From positions 1 through 32,875 of the IMG/VR virus record IMGVR_UViG_3300043773_002196: a stretch of 32,875 nucleotides of DNA, one strand, 5' to 3'. Origin of the DNA: a virus. This document shows positions 14,281-23,496 of the stretch, piece after piece (position 1 is the stretch's first letter; each line of letters begins with the position of its first letter). The notes beneath the pieces are model-generated. The model did not search any database. It had not been told where the DNA came from and was given only the letters and a program-made list of their open reading frames with translations. The translations under genes and the position numbers were made by a program.

Positions 14281-15780
14281 ATGACCGTCTCCGCAACTCA
14301 GATTCAACTTCTTCGGTCGTCAATTCCGAACTTTCGTCCCGACCCAGCACAGTTGCTCCCGGGACAACCTGCCGTCAACCTTGACGCTCTTCAGCCCGGA
14401 CTGTTCTTCACCGACTCCAACGGAGTTTTGGCAAAGATCGGTCCATGCGCGGTGAGTCTTCAGCCTCCGAACACGAACGCCGCGGGAACTCCGGGAAACT
14501 CTCGGGGTGAGCTGTGGTTCAACGCGCAGGAACAACGCCTCTATGTCTTCAACGGCGTTGAGTGGGTTCGTGCTGACCCCTCGGAGACCGGTTACGCGAG
14601 GGTCATTATTCAGACGACACCTCCTGACATCACACTCTACCCGAGCGGGGCACTGTGGTGGAACGACTACAACGGGGAGATGTACGTCCTGTACGAGGAC
14701 CCCAACGGTCGTCAGTGGGTGCAGGTCGGTGCGGGCGGCGGAAGTGGCGGTGGCGCTGTCATCATCTCCGACCAACAACCCGACCCTGACATCACTTCTG
14801 CGGGTGCACTGTGGTGGAACGACGACACTGGTTCACTGTTCATCCTCTTCAATGACGGCGGCCCAAAGAAGTTGTGGGTGCAGATTGCTGGAGCTGGAGC
14901 GATCAACGCCGGACAGGGCGGCACAGTCACAAAGATCGATGCTGGCACGGGACTGACAACGGCCAATGGACAACCGATAACAACCTCGGGAACACTTCTT
15001 CTCAAGCCAGCTGCCGCTAACGAAATCGGCGGTGTGAAGCCCGGAAACAACATTGTCATCGACCCAGACGGCACGATCAACGCGGTTGGAGACGGAACAG
15101 GCACCGTTACTCAGATTCAGACTGGTCCTGGAATCACAGGTGGTCCTATCACCTCAACCGGAACTATCGGTCTTGCTTCCGCCACAAGCTCTCAAATTGG
15201 CGGTGTGAAGCCCGGCGCGGGGGCTTCTGTCACGGGCAACGGAACTTTGTTCGTTGTCCCCGCCACCACAAGCAGTATCGGTGGCGTCATCGTAGGTCAG
15301 GGTTTGAATGTCGATGGCTCTGGTGTTCTCGCCGTGGACTCAGTGCCCCAAGGCTTTGTTCCGCCCGGCACGGTTCAGTGGTTTGCAGGCCCCCTCTCAA
15401 AAATTCCAACCGGATGGCTCTACTGTGATGGGGCCCAGTACCCAGTCGCCACTTATCCAGCGCTTTACGCGGCTATCACCCGTATCTACTCTTTCCTATC
15501 CACCCCAGCAGATCAGTTCCTCCTCCCAGATCTCCGAGGCCAATTCCTGCGTGGCTGGGATAACCGAGCCACCGGCGGCATAGACAGCGGACGAATTTTT
15601 GGTTCGTATCAGAACGACGAGTTTAAGTCCCACACTCACACCTACACGGACAACCTAGGCCCAGGTTTTGGTCTGACATTCACAGGTAACTCTGCAGCTC
15701 AAGACAATACAACCGGTGCAACTGGCGGCAGTGAGACCCGTCCGAAAAACTGCGCAATGCTTCCAATCATCAAAGTCTGA
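14281..15780 (+). CDS. Tail fibre with tail-collar C-terminal domain, 499 aa
   Basis: Residues 1-60 ([20 protein letters not shown]... [10 protein letters not shown]) match the N-terminal domain of the 1506-aa protein. Two 'GALWWN-D-x-x-G' modules follow (about 115-205), then GGV repeats (about 215-355). The C-terminal 135 residues are a phage tail-collar domain of the T4 gp12 type (Collar family). Its diagnostic blocks are GTVQWFAG...[32 protein letters not shown], one metal-binding HTH triplet and an ending [17 protein letters not shown]. Collar-type domains form trimeric host-binding tips. The next gene starts two bases after its stop. Receptor binding is inferred from family knowledge. 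Confidence 0.85.
   Translation: MTVSATQIQLLRSSIPNFRPDPAQLLPGQPAVNLDALQPGLFFTDSNGVLAKIGPCAVSLQPPNTNAAGTPGNSRGELWFNAQEQRLYVFNGVEWVRADPSETGYARVIIQTTPPDITLYPSGALWWNDYNGEMYVLYEDPNGRQWVQVGAGGGSGGGAVIISDQQPDPDITSAGALWWNDDTGSLFILFNDGGPKKLWVQIAGAGAINAGQGGTVTKIDAGTGLTTANGQPITTSGTLLLKPAAANEIGGVKPGNNIVIDPDGTINAVGDGTGTVTQIQTGPGITGGPITSTGTIGLASATSSQIGGVKPGAGASVTGNGTLFVVPATTSSIGGVIVGQGLNVDGSGVLAVDSVPQGFVPPGTVQWFAGPLSKIPTGWLYCDGAQYPVATYPALYAAITRIYSFLSTPADQFLLPDLRGQFLRGWDNRATGGIDSGRIFGSYQNDEFKSHTHTYTDNLGPGFGLTFTGNSAAQDNTTGATGGSETRPKNCAMLPIIKV
14926..15350 (+). repeat. GGV-type beta repeats in the 499-aa fibre
   Basis: Three to four Gly-rich repeats of the same unit as in the 1506-aa fibre: [26 protein letters not shown] and [13 protein letters not shown], separated by [16 protein letters not shown] and [13 protein letters not shown]. 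They form the shaft between the LWWN modules and the collar domain. Confidence 0.7.
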
Positions 15781-15782
15781 CC

Positions 15783-17363
15783 ATGCTTCCAGATATCGTC
15801 TCTGCAGCGTACGTTTACAGTACGAGTCAATCTGTAGTTCAGGTCACCTACATCGACGCGACTACTGCGGTCGTCTACCCTAATCAGTTTGAAAATCCCC
15901 GCACTCAACAGCTCAATGCGTGGGTGCGAGGCGGTGGTCAGATCACACCTTTCGTTCCGACTCCAACTCCACAGCCCGGACCTCCGGCTTTTATCTCCCT
16001 CGCCGCTAGCGCCAACCAGACTGGGGTTGGATATAACACCGCTCTCAACGAGTGGATCTCTCTGGCAGAGTACAACCTGGAGACCGACGGGACGTCCGTT
16101 CAACTCATTGCCTACCGCAACTACGAGATTAGTCTCGCTCTTGTGGCAGAAGACTACAGTGGGTCTGGAGGTGAGGTGTTCGGCGTAGTGGACACCGCGA
16201 CCGGTGACCCCATCTATAGCGACAATTCAGGCGCTGTTATCATCGCGCCCTATGCTACAGGTGGCAACTTCTCCGGTACACCTGCCAACACGTTTCTCTA
16301 CACCCCAACAAGTGCAGTCTCCATCAGCGTTCGCTGCTTGAGCAACACTGGTGAGTCTCTGACAATTGTCGAGGGCGCCTCTACTTTCACCATCTCCGAG
16401 CTCGTTAGCGGCTCCGTCTACGCCGAGAAGATGGGACCACAGGGACCGCAAGGTGTTGCGGGTCCTACAGGCCCTCAAGGCGTTGGGGGTCCCGCTGGGC
16501 CTCAAGGCGCTTCAGGACCTCAAGGTCCGGCAGGCCCCGACGGTCCTGCGGGTCCTCAAGGTGCTCCAGGTCCTGGGTTCATCTTCTTGGGCAACGTGGC
16601 AACTGTTGGCGGTCTTCCTCCAACAGGCAATGACCAAGGGGACGCTTACCTTGTGCTGGCTAGCTCCGACCTCTACATTTGGAACGGCACAAGTTGGGTC
16701 AACGCGGGCCCCATCCAGGGACCTCAGGGTGTTGCTGGTGTTCAAGGACCTCAAGGACCTGCTGGACCCACTGGCCCTGCCGGACCTGCTGGTGCAGTGG
16801 GTCCCACTGGAGCCACCGGGGCGCAGGGACAGACAGGCCCCATCGGTCTCACTGGTGCCCCCGGAGCGCAGGGTGTTCCCGGTCCCACTGGTCCAACTGG
16901 CCCTCAAGGACTACAAGGAGCCCAGGGTCCTGCGGGACCCCAAGGTCCTCCGGGAAATTCAGCAAATGTCATCTGTCGAAGTGGTTCAGCAGCTGTGCCT
17001 GCCAACACCATTTCGGTGCCCTACACATTTGACACCTTTACACTGCCGGCTGCTGCTACCGCCTACGTTATCAATCTGAGTTTTGGCTTCTCAGCTCAAG
17101 GCGGAAGTGCGTACGGAGCCATGCAACCGCAAGTAACCGTACTCAACTCCACATCCGGATACAACAATACGCAGTACTCGTTGGTTCCGGCTAACTTCCG
17201 AGTGATTAACTACATGAACTATCCGACAGGGTCAACTATCACGTATGCTGATAGCGGCTTGGCGGCGGTCGGGCGGTTGGGATTCACCTTCCAATATCAG
17301 GGAAGTTGGGCTAGTGGGAGCAGTCCCGTAGTCTTCTGGCAATACACTGTTACGTACTGGTAA
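15783..17363 (+). CDS. Collagen-like tail fibre protein, 526 aa
   Basis: The N-terminal 60 residues end [16 protein letters not shown], a small domain also starting the proteins at 18174 and 19114. A beta-rich region follows to about residue 217. Two collagen-like (G-x-y)n blocks, about residues 218-266 and 312-390, flank a compact domain ([20 protein letters not shown]... [14 protein letters not shown]) that is common in phage collagen fibres. The last 130 residues, aromatic and Ser/Gly-rich, have the look of a trimeric tip or receptor-binding domain (ending [11 protein letters not shown]). Bacteriophage collagen-like repeats usually form trimeric flexible rods. The stop overlaps the next ATG (TAATG). 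Confidence 0.85.
   Translation: MLPDIVSAAYVYSTSQSVVQVTYIDATTAVVYPNQFENPRTQQLNAWVRGGGQITPFVPTPTPQPGPPAFISLAASANQTGVGYNTALNEWISLAEYNLETDGTSVQLIAYRNYEISLALVAEDYSGSGGEVFGVVDTATGDPIYSDNSGAVIIAPYATGGNFSGTPANTFLYTPTSAVSISVRCLSNTGESLTIVEGASTFTISELVSGSVYAEKMGPQGPQGVAGPTGPQGVGGPAGPQGASGPQGPAGPDGPAGPQGAPGPGFIFLGNVATVGGLPPTGNDQGDAYLVLASSDLYIWNGTSWVNAGPIQGPQGVAGVQGPQGPAGPTGPAGPAGAVGPTGATGAQGQTGPIGLTGAPGAQGVPGPTGPTGPQGLQGAQGPAGPQGPPGNSANVICRSGSAAVPANTISVPYTFDTFTLPAAATAYVINLSFGFSAQGGSAYGAMQPQVTVLNSTSGYNNTQYSLVPANFRVINYMNYPTGSTITYADSGLAAVGRLGFTFQYQGSWASGSSPVVFWQYTVTYW
16434..16578 (+). repeat. Collagen-like (Gly-x-y) block 1
   Basis: About 16 consecutive Gly-x-y triplets rich in Pro and Gln ([19 protein letters not shown] and on to GAPGPG). 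Codons for repeated Gly-Pro-Gln are varied, so the repeat is conserved as protein more than as DNA. Confidence 0.85.
16717..16956 (+). repeat. Collagen-like (Gly-x-y) block 2
   Basis: About 26 consecutive Gly-x-y triplets (from [17 protein letters not shown] to [10 protein letters not shown]) following the inserted globular domain. There is no interruption of glycine spacing that I can see. It probably forms a trimeric triple helix or extended trimer rod. Confidence 0.85.
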
Positions 17364-18172
17364 TGGCAGCCATCCCCCAAAACCTCGGGGTTCCGACTGG
17401 AACCGTCATGTGGTCGGCCGTGTCAGAGCCTCCAGTGGGGTGGCTTGTCTGCGACGGTCGTTCGGTGGTGTCTGAAGATTACCCGGCGCTGTACACTTCA
17501 ATTGGAAACACTTACGGTGGAGACCAGTTCTCCTTCGTTTTGCCCAATCTTGTGGGGCGGTTCATTCTAGGAGCTGGCGACCCGGGTCGAGAGCCATTCA
17601 CCTACGAAGATGGCGTCAATAAAGCGCACTTTCACAAGATGAATGCCACCATACCTCACACTCACGGTGTGACTGACCCGGAGCACGAACACTCCACCTC
17701 CTCTGGTTCTCACACTCACCCCACAACGTCCAACCACGCGCATGCTAACACCACAAATCACTTTCACGCCACGGCTTGGGGTGGACCTAGTAGCCAGAAC
17801 TTCAAGGGTTTCATTACCCTTGACTACGCATTTGCGCCTGGTGACTGTCGTTTTCAGACATATGCTCCCAACGACAACACGGTTTACCAACATTGCGAGC
17901 GAGTTCCTCGAGAAGACTTTTTCTACACCGTTTACTTAGCAGTTGACGACCCAACTTTCACAAACTCCACAGGTAAGACTGGCATCACACAGGTGAACAC
18001 TAACATCACCGGAACGACGGTTGACATTGCTTTCACTGGAGTGACGCTTGTTTCTCAAACCACAAACATCACTCTTGTTCCTGCCTCGCCTAACATAGTT
18101 GCCGGAGAGTTTGGCGCAGTTGGTGGACCGCAACCCAAAAACATAGCTTTCCTACCGATCATCCGAACCTGA
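17363..18172 (+). CDS. Tail-collar protein with six HxH motifs, 269 aa
   Basis: The protein starts directly in a tail-collar domain (PTGTVMWSAV...PPVGWLVCDG, YPALYTSIGNTYGG, FVLPNLVGRFILGAG), without the N-terminal anchor of its neighbours. Residues about 92-135 then carry six His-x-His triplets (HFH, HTH, HEH, HTH, HAH, HFH) at spacings of 6 to 14 residues. HxH arrays coordinate a line of metal ions in the needle of the T4 gp37 fibre tip. The C-terminus ends G-G-P-Q-P-K-N-I-A-F-L-P-I-I-R, the collar-family signature. It may be a tip subunit assembled onto a fibre made by a neighbour. The stop is followed one base later by the next ATG. Confidence 0.8.
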   Translation: MAAIPQNLGVPTGTVMWSAVSEPPVGWLVCDGRSVVSEDYPALYTSIGNTYGGDQFSFVLPNLVGRFILGAGDPGREPFTYEDGVNKAHFHKMNATIPHTHGVTDPEHEHSTSSGSHTHPTTSNHAHANTTNHFHATAWGGPSSQNFKGFITLDYAFAPGDCRFQTYAPNDNTVYQHCERVPREDFFYTVYLAVDDPTFTNSTGKTGITQVNTNITGTTVDIAFTGVTLVSQTTNITLVPASPNIVAGEFGAVGGPQPKNIAFLPIIRT

Positions 18173-18173
18173 C

Positions 18174-19112
18174 ATGCTCCCAACAAACGTTCGAATCACG
18201 TCGGCTCGGTACGACAACGCCCAAAACTCGGTGGTCTTTGTCTTACTTGACAATGGCGAGACGTGGCACGTTACTCCAAACAACGGTTCAGGTCAGGCGA
18301 ACGTCCTTGCGGCGTGGGTCCAAGACGGTGGAAACATTGGCCCGTTTGTGCCTCCCACTCCGGGCGCTATAGTTCCACCTGGGGCACTTATTTGGTTGGC
18401 TACTCCACAAGTTCCAGTCGGCTACCTTTTCTGTGACGGGTCAGCGGTTAAACGGTTGCAGTACGCTAAACTGTTCACAGCCATCGGCACAACTTTCGGG
18501 GCCGGCAACGGCTCTTCTACATTCAACCTCCCAAACCTCCGTGGAAAGATGATTCGAGGGTGGGGTCCAGTCAATCCTCTGGACTTAGACCGAAAGTTTG
18601 GAAGTGCTCAAGAAAGTCGACTTGGAGCCCACAGACACCCAATATCTGATCCAGGCCACACACACATTGTTCAAGACCCTGGACATATTCACGCAGTTGC
18701 GGACCCCGGGCACACTCACCAAAGCGAGGATCCAGGCCACACACACGCTGTGACAGACCCTGGCCACGCGCACAGCATCAGGATGTACGAGGATAACTTG
18801 CTTTTCGGGGTGCAATCGGGAATCAACCCTGTGATCCTCTGCCCCTACTCCACGTATCTTGATACGCCGGGCGGCATACCTAACTACGGTTCATACTCAC
18901 CTTTTACCGACGTCTCCTCCGCAAATCTGACCGTTAATCAAGGATCCGCAAACCTTCTCACCGCTGTCGGTGAAGCAAATGTTTCCGACGAATTGAGTCC
19001 GGCATCTATCACTGTAGACCCCGCTCTCCTCAACATCTATGAGACGGGCAGTCAAGGAGGTGTTCGTACAGAGCCTGTCAATCTAACTCTCCTGCCGTTC
19101 ATCCGCTACTGA
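18174..19112 (+). CDS. Tail-collar fibre with DPGHTH repeats, 312 aa
   Basis: Residues 1-60 are the small N-terminal domain ending LAAWVQDGGNIGPFVP, shared with 15783 and 19114. A collar domain follows (GALIWLATPQVPVGYLFCDG, YAKLFTAIGTTFGAGNG, FNLPNLRGKMIRGWG). Next is a histidine needle with five 9-residue DPGH-x-H repeats plus an upstream HRH. The last 100 residues hold a Ser/Asn-rich insertion and the ending R-T-E-P-V-N-L-T-L-L-P-F-I-R-Y, as in T4-like collar tips. It is paralogous to the 19114 protein. Receptor binding with metal-stabilised trimer needle is inferred. Confidence 0.85.
   Translation: MLPTNVRITSARYDNAQNSVVFVLLDNGETWHVTPNNGSGQANVLAAWVQDGGNIGPFVPPTPGAIVPPGALIWLATPQVPVGYLFCDGSAVKRLQYAKLFTAIGTTFGAGNGSSTFNLPNLRGKMIRGWGPVNPLDLDRKFGSAQESRLGAHRHPISDPGHTHIVQDPGHIHAVADPGHTHQSEDPGHTHAVTDPGHAHSIRMYEDNLLFGVQSGINPVILCPYSTYLDTPGGIPNYGSYSPFTDVSSANLTVNQGSANLLTAVGEANVSDELSPASITVDPALLNIYETGSQGGVRTEPVNLTLLPFIRY
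18648..18780 (+). repeat. DPGH-x-H nonapeptide repeats
   Basis: Five copies at 9-residue spacing: DPGHTHIVQ, DPGHIHAVA, DPGHTHQSE, DPGHTHAVT and DPGHAHSI. Each contributes one HxH triplet, the pattern that binds metal along the axis of trimeric fibre needles. Confidence 0.85.
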
Positions 19113-19113
19113 C

Positions 19114-20025
19114 ATGGTGCCAATTAAACTCGCACAATACGCCGACGTTGAGGGGATACTGCACTTCGTCCAGTATGAGGACGAAACACACGCGTTCGTA
19201 TATGCAGACGACGACACCGTGGAGTCCGCTCAACTGAAGAGTTGGATCCAGGCCGGAAACACAGTCGGGGACTATGTGCCCATCATTTCAGGCGGCATCA
19301 TCCCTGTGGCCACAATCATGTGGTTCTGTTCACAAAATCCGCCTGAGGGCTACCTGCTCTGTGACGGTAGAGAAATCAGTCGAGCACAATACACACAACT
19401 TTTTAGGGCCATCGGTGAGACTTTCGGTTCAGGGGACGGTTTCTACACATTCAACCTCCCGGACCTCGTAGGACGGTTTTGTCGGGGTTGGGGAGCTGGT
19501 GACCCACTAGATGAAGGTAGGGAGTTCGGCTCCTACCAAAAAGACGAAGTTGGCATCCACACTCACGATATGCCACCCACCACTCATACCCATGGAGTCA
19601 CTGATCCCGGCCACACTCACACTGTGACAGATCCGGGTCACTCCCACGCCGTGACGGACCCAGGTCACAATCACAGTGTGCTTGACCCCGGACATCAAAT
19701 GCTTATCACTGAGCCAATTACCCACCAAGGCTGGATTTCAGGCTTCAGCAACCAAAACGTTGGCTGCATTCGAATGGGCGATCCACCTTCAGGCTGGTTT
19801 AGAATTAAAAACTTTGTTCTGAGTACCGACCGCAGTGAGATGGTGGTGGCAAGTGACCCCTCTAATTTAGTCCTTGCAAACGCTCAGTCCAACGTGGCAA
19901 CAATCAGCGCCTTTACTGGCATTACCATTAACACTGCAGAGACCAACATTCCTTTCACAGAAGTCGCCGGTGAGGCAGACACTCGTCCAGACAATATTGC
20001 TCTTCTTCCGGTCATTCGCTATTAG
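19114..20025 (+). CDS. Tail-collar fibre with DPGHxH repeats, 303 aa
   Basis: A paralogue of the 18174 protein. The N-terminal domain ends LKSWIQAGNTVGDYVP. The collar domain reads ATIMWFCSQNPPEGYLLCDG, YTQLFRAIGETFGSGDG and FNLPDLVGRFCRGWG. Five HxH triplets follow (HTH, HTH, then HTH, HSH, HNH inside DPGH repeats), with a further DPGH lacking the second His. The C-terminus has ANAQSNVATISAF... and ends G-E-A-D-T-R-P-D-N-I-A-L-L-P-V-I-R-Y. The middle about 60 residues (WISGFSNQNVGCIRMGDPPS) are unlike the 18174 protein, as expected if the two tips bind different receptors. It is the last gene before motif 5, and its TAG overlaps that motif. Confidence 0.85.
   Translation: MVPIKLAQYADVEGILHFVQYEDETHAFVYADDDTVESAQLKSWIQAGNTVGDYVPIISGGIIPVATIMWFCSQNPPEGYLLCDGREISRAQYTQLFRAIGETFGSGDGFYTFNLPDLVGRFCRGWGAGDPLDEGREFGSYQKDEVGIHTHDMPPTTHTHGVTDPGHTHTVTDPGHSHAVTDPGHNHSVLDPGHQMLITEPITHQGWISGFSNQNVGCIRMGDPPSGWFRIKNFVLSTDRSEMVVASDPSNLVLANAQSNVATISAFTGITINTAETNIPFTEVAGEADTRPDNIALLPVIRY
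19603..19695 (+). repeat. DPGH-x-H nonapeptide repeats (second set)
   Basis: Four copies: DPGHTHTVT, DPGHSHAVT, DPGHNHSVL and DPGHQ. The last has lost the second His. They are closely related to the repeats in the preceding gene. Confidence 0.8.
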
Positions 20026-20032
20026 GGTAAAA
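20025..20032 (+). promoter_or_regulatory. GGGTAAAA motif 5 (putative late promoter)
   Basis: This exact octamer's first G is the last base of the TAG stop codon (ATTAGGGTAAAA). It lies 34 bases before the ATG at 20067. It heads a four-gene unit. Confidence 0.65.
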
Positions 20033-20066
20033 GTTTCATAATTGAGCCATCCCTAACGCCGAGCGC

Positions 20067-21161
20067 ATGGCATTTACCCCTTACAACTTTCCAGACACCC
20101 CGTTCGACGGTCAACTCTACCCCAACCCTGCGGTTCCCGGTACTTTCCAGTACAAGTGGGACCTAACAAAAGGTGTGTGGGTGTTGGTTTCCGGAGCCGT
20201 GCTTCAGGTTCTGGGCAACGATCCTATTGTGATCACGGGCACCGCTGCGGTTCCCACTGTCAACATCAAGCCCGCTACAATCAACAACGCTGGTTCGCTC
20301 TCAGCAACGGACAAACAAAAACTCGACAGCCTGCCTCCAACAGTTGGTTCCGTGACACGGATCAACACCGGAGTTGGACTGACAGGCGGTCCGATCACGT
20401 CTTCAGGCACTCTCTCACTTGTTCCACCTTCTGGACCGAACATCGGCGGGGTGAAAGCTGGTCAGGGAGTCACCATCCTTCCTGACGGAACGATCGAGTC
20501 GAATGCTGGTGTGACGTCTATCACTGCGGGTCCTGGACTTGGTGGTGGCACAATCACTGGCACTGGCACCATCTTCCTTCGCCCACCAACTGGCGGCATC
20601 ATTGGTGGTGTGAAAGCCGGGAACAACATCACCATCTCCTCTGACGGCACAATCAGTGCGGCTGGTGGTGAGGGAGCGACAGGAGCATTCATCATCCTAG
20701 ACGACATTGCTCCACAATTTGACGGGATTAAGACACAATTCACTTGTAGGGTGAATGGTGGAGCGCAGCTCGTTGACTCGGCTGCCAACCTCTTCATCGT
20801 TCTCGGTGGAATTTTGCAGCCCTCGCCTGCAACTTTCACCGTGATCAACAACGAAGACTTGAGGTTTGTCTCCCCTCCAGCGGCTGGAACCACATTTAGT
20901 GGCCGTCTGTTTGTTCCGAACGGTCAGTCGTTCCAAATCATCGAGGATATCTCTTCGCAGTTCAACGGGGTCAACACCACGTTCCAACTGCGAGTTGGTG
21001 GGCAACCTTATCAGCCCGCAAGTCCAGCTCCCCTCTTCGTGGCAGTTGGTGGTATTCTTCAGACTCCCTACGTGGCCTTCACCACTAGCGCAAACAACAT
21101 TGTCTTCAGTTCGGCACCGCCTGCTGGGGCTACTTTCAGTGGTCAGGTGCTAGGATTCTGA
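20067..21161 (+). CDS. Tail fibre, NFPxxPxxGQLYP class, 364 aa
   Basis: The N-terminal module (YNFPDTPFDGQLYPNP, then PGTFQYKWDLTKGVW) is shared with 21163, 21924 and 25879 and probably anchors the fibre. Residues about 60-200 hold GGV repeats (GLTGGPITSSGTLSL, NIGGVKAGQGVTI, IIGGVKAGNNITI) plus ATDKQKLDSLP, a common fibre trimerisation-like segment. The C-terminus has two successive copies of the recurrent FxG..T.F domain (FDGIKTQF...GGILQPSP... and FNGVNTTFQL...GGILQTP...PPAGATFSG). No enzymatic motif is visible. It is the first gene after motif 5, and the next ATG lies two bases after its stop. Fibre function is inferred. Confidence 0.75.
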   Translation: MAFTPYNFPDTPFDGQLYPNPAVPGTFQYKWDLTKGVWVLVSGAVLQVLGNDPIVITGTAAVPTVNIKPATINNAGSLSATDKQKLDSLPPTVGSVTRINTGVGLTGGPITSSGTLSLVPPSGPNIGGVKAGQGVTILPDGTIESNAGVTSITAGPGLGGGTITGTGTIFLRPPTGGIIGGVKAGNNITISSDGTISAAGGEGATGAFIILDDIAPQFDGIKTQFTCRVNGGAQLVDSAANLFIVLGGILQPSPATFTVINNEDLRFVSPPAAGTTFSGRLFVPNGQSFQIIEDISSQFNGVNTTFQLRVGGQPYQPASPAPLFVAVGGILQTPYVAFTTSANNIVFSSAPPAGATFSGQVLGF

Positions 21162-21162
21162 T

Positions 21163-21924
21163 ATGGCCTTCAACTTCCCAAGCAACCCAACGGATGGGCA
21201 GCTCTACCCAGACCCTCCGGTTCCAGGCGCTCAGCAATACATCTACAACGGTACGAAGGAAGTTTGGCTCACCACAGCACGTGGCGTGCAACAACTCTTC
21301 GCCGAGCAGCCTATCTATCTGACGGGCACAGACGAAGCGCCGATCATCAACATCAACCCAGCCACCCCAACCGACGGTGGCTACATGACTGCCGCCGATA
21401 AGGACAAGCTTGATAAGCTCAAAATTGCCAACGGCACGGTAGAGGAGATCACAGCGGGTGTTGGCCTTGGCGCACCTCTGACGGGCGACAAGATCACCGT
21501 CACTGGCACCCTCGACCTCCTTCCACCAACTCCGGTCTCCATTGGAGGTGTGAGAGAGGGCGACAACACCGTCATCTCCACGGACGGTCGACTCTCTGTC
21601 AAGCCTCCTTCCTCTCTGATCAACGGAGCTGTCCGTCAGGGGAAGGGACTTACCATCTCCGCCGATGGTGTGGCTTCCATCGCCAACGGTGGAACCTACA
21701 CTCTTATTGACAGTTTGACCACTCAGTTCAACGGCACCTCTGTCGCCTTTGCGTTGAGAAGCGCGGGGATTCCCTTCTCTCCGTCGTCTCCAAACTCCCT
21801 TCTGGTTTTCATCGGGGGGATCGTTCAAATCCCCAACGTTTCCTTCACTGTGAGCGGTAGTACCATCACTTTCGGTTCCGCGCCGCCGACAGGAGCCACC
21901 TTTTACGCTGTCTCACTCACATAA
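21163..21924 (+). CDS. Tail fibre, NFPxxPxxGQLYP class, 253 aa
   Basis: A short paralogue of the 20067 protein. It has the N-terminal module FNFPSNPTDGQLYPDP and AQQYIYNGTKEVW, then MTAADKDKLDKLK, then GGV-like repeats (GVGLGAPLTGDKITVTGTL, SIGGVREGDNTVI). The C-terminus has one copy of the recurrent domain (FNGTSVAFALR...LLVFIGGIVQIPN...APPTGATFYAVSL). Its stop overlaps the next ATG (TAATG). Lengths of shafts differ between paralogues while the ends are kept, as expected for modular fibres. Confidence 0.75.
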   Translation: MAFNFPSNPTDGQLYPDPPVPGAQQYIYNGTKEVWLTTARGVQQLFAEQPIYLTGTDEAPIININPATPTDGGYMTAADKDKLDKLKIANGTVEEITAGVGLGAPLTGDKITVTGTLDLLPPTPVSIGGVREGDNTVISTDGRLSVKPPSSLINGAVRQGKGLTISADGVASIANGGTYTLIDSLTTQFNGTSVAFALRSAGIPFSPSSPNSLLVFIGGIVQIPNVSFTVSGSTITFGSAPPTGATFYAVSLT

Positions 21925-22982
21925 TGGCTTACATCTTTCCAGTTAACCCAGTAGACGGCCAGCTGTATCCCGTCCCCGCCATTCCAGGGTCACTTCAGTA
22001 CCAGTGGAGTTCGGCTCAGCGCAGCTGGTTGATCTACTCCCCACTGGGCGTGACCTCCATCACGGCGGTTCTCCCGCTCCAGGTGACGAACCCGACTGAC
22101 GACGCCGTCATCAGCATCCTCCCCGCCACCGTCAACAACCCCGGCTCGATGTCGGCAGCTGACAAGGCGAAGTTGGACGGGATCCCGCCTGACGCGGCAC
22201 CTGGTACGGTGACCCAGATCAACACAGGCCCAGGACTCGCCGGCGGTCCGATCACTGAGAGTGGCACTATCGATCTTGAACCGGCGACGAGAACCACTGA
22301 GGGTGGTGTGATCATTGGTGAGAACATTGATGTCGACGCTGCTGGTGTGATTTCCATTCCGGCCGCTCGATTTGGTGTCACGAGCATCAACATCGGCCCT
22401 GGTCTCATCGGAGCTCCGTCACCCATCGTCAACACCGGCACCATCTCCGCCGCGCTCGCGACGCGTCTGACTGTCGGTTCGGTTCGAGTCGGTGCTGGAA
22501 TCGCGGTGGCTCCTGACGGCACTATTTCAGTCGACGGTGCTTTGTCCAAAGCCCAGATTCTCGCCTACGCCTCCGTCTCCGTCGCTAACGCCTCCAGCCC
22601 ACCGGTTTTCACCGTTCTCGAAAGCTACAACGTCTCAGCAATCACTTGGGCAGGAACTACAACCTACCCCCGGGTTCGTGTCACCTTCCAGAACCCGTTG
22701 GTAAACACCAACTACGGAATTGTCAGTGGCGCCACTTCCGCTCAGACTTTCCCTCCAGCGTCGGGAACGAACCCACAAAGAAGTCAGGTCCTTAACTTGA
22801 GCAACAGGACAAACTCATACTTTGAACTTCAACTTTCCACCTTAGCTGTGTCAAACGTAGTCACCAACGTGTCTAACACTACCCTTTGGAATGACTGGTC
22901 TAACACCGTCCCAGGCCCGGCAGGTGGTCCTGCTGGTATCGCCCAGTTTGACTTTGCGATCATCGACACCCCAGTGTTCTGA
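21924..22982 (+). CDS. Tail fibre, NFPxxPxxGQLYP class, 352 aa
   Basis: The N-terminal module reads YIFPVNPVDGQLYPVP and GSLQYQWSSAQRSW, followed by MSAADKAKLDGIPPDA and GGV-type repeats (GLAGGPITESGTIDL, EGGVIIGENIDVD, GLIGAPSPIVNTGTI, VGAGIAVAPDGTIS). The C-terminal 150 residues differ from those of its paralogues (LAYASVSVANASSPPVF...VPGPAGGPAGIAQFDFAII) and may be the variable receptor-binding part. The stop is followed two bases later by the 22985 gene. Fibre role is inferred. Confidence 0.75.
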   Translation: MAYIFPVNPVDGQLYPVPAIPGSLQYQWSSAQRSWLIYSPLGVTSITAVLPLQVTNPTDDAVISILPATVNNPGSMSAADKAKLDGIPPDAAPGTVTQINTGPGLAGGPITESGTIDLEPATRTTEGGVIIGENIDVDAAGVISIPAARFGVTSINIGPGLIGAPSPIVNTGTISAALATRLTVGSVRVGAGIAVAPDGTISVDGALSKAQILAYASVSVANASSPPVFTVLESYNVSAITWAGTTTYPRVRVTFQNPLVNTNYGIVSGATSAQTFPPASGTNPQRSQVLNLSNRTNSYFELQLSTLAVSNVVTNVSNTTLWNDWSNTVPGPAGGPAGIAQFDFAIIDTPVF

Positions 22983-22984
22983 CC

Positions 22985-23473
22985 ATGGACGTTATCATTT
23001 ATCCGGACCCCTCAAGTCCAGCACCCTCAAGGCTTCAGGTCGTCTTCCCAGCCAACGACACACTCGAAGAGTACGCTTTCAAGTACCTTGAGTCGTACTC
23101 GATTGACTACCTGACCGTGGAATACTCCACTATCCCACAGTCTCCATACATCGGCGCAGCACAACTCGTCGAGTTTGTGTCAGGAGATCCAGTTTACAGC
23201 TACGACCTGGACGAAGCCAAAGACATCGCTTCTGGAATCAACTCCCGCTACTGGCAAAATCAGTACGACGCTGGGCTGCTCGGTGTTGGAATCACCAATG
23301 ACTACCAACTGCAACTCGCAGTGGCAACTCCTGAGGGTGAGAGGACAGCTGATCAAATCGCTGCCATTGAGTTCATGTCCGGAATCAACGGTCTACAGAC
23401 TGAAGTTCAAGACGAAATTGACGCCGCAACCACGGGTGAGGAGATCATTACTATCCTGAGCCAGCTCGGGTAA
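22985..23473 (+). CDS. Fibre-associated protein, possible assembly chaperone, 162 aa
   Basis: This small acidic protein (MDVIIYPDPSSPAPSRLQV...) lacks fibre repeats. Its C-terminal half is helical (AADQ-like TADQIAAIEFMSGINGL, ending IDAATTGEEIITILSQLG). The ending resembles that of the 30582 protein (INAATTTTQLYSF) and of small tail-fibre assembly proteins that often close fibre operons, where a helix with a 'xAATTxEE' turn is common. The position after three fibre genes supports that reading, but similarity is weak. The TAA stop overlaps motif 6. Confidence 0.5.
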   Translation: MDVIIYPDPSSPAPSRLQVVFPANDTLEEYAFKYLESYSIDYLTVEYSTIPQSPYIGAAQLVEFVSGDPVYSYDLDEAKDIASGINSRYWQNQYDAGLLGVGITNDYQLQLAVATPEGERTADQIAAIEFMSGINGLQTEVQDEIDAATTGEEIITILSQLG

Positions 23474-23475
23474 AA
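23468..23475 (+). promoter_or_regulatory. GGGTAAAA motif 6 (putative late promoter)
   Basis: This exact octamer contains the stop codon of the preceding gene (GGG-TAA-AA) and lies 21 bases before the ATG at 23497, tied for the shortest spacing in the window. A small palindrome (CAGTT-TC-AACTG) follows. Confidence 0.6.
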
Positions 23476-23496
23476 CAGTTTCAACTGGTTTGAAAG

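Noticed and set aside
16434-16956. Short regular repeats that could suggest a CRISPR or tandem array
   Set aside because: They are Gly-x-y codons of collagen-like blocks; there are no palindromic repeats and no constant-length spacers.
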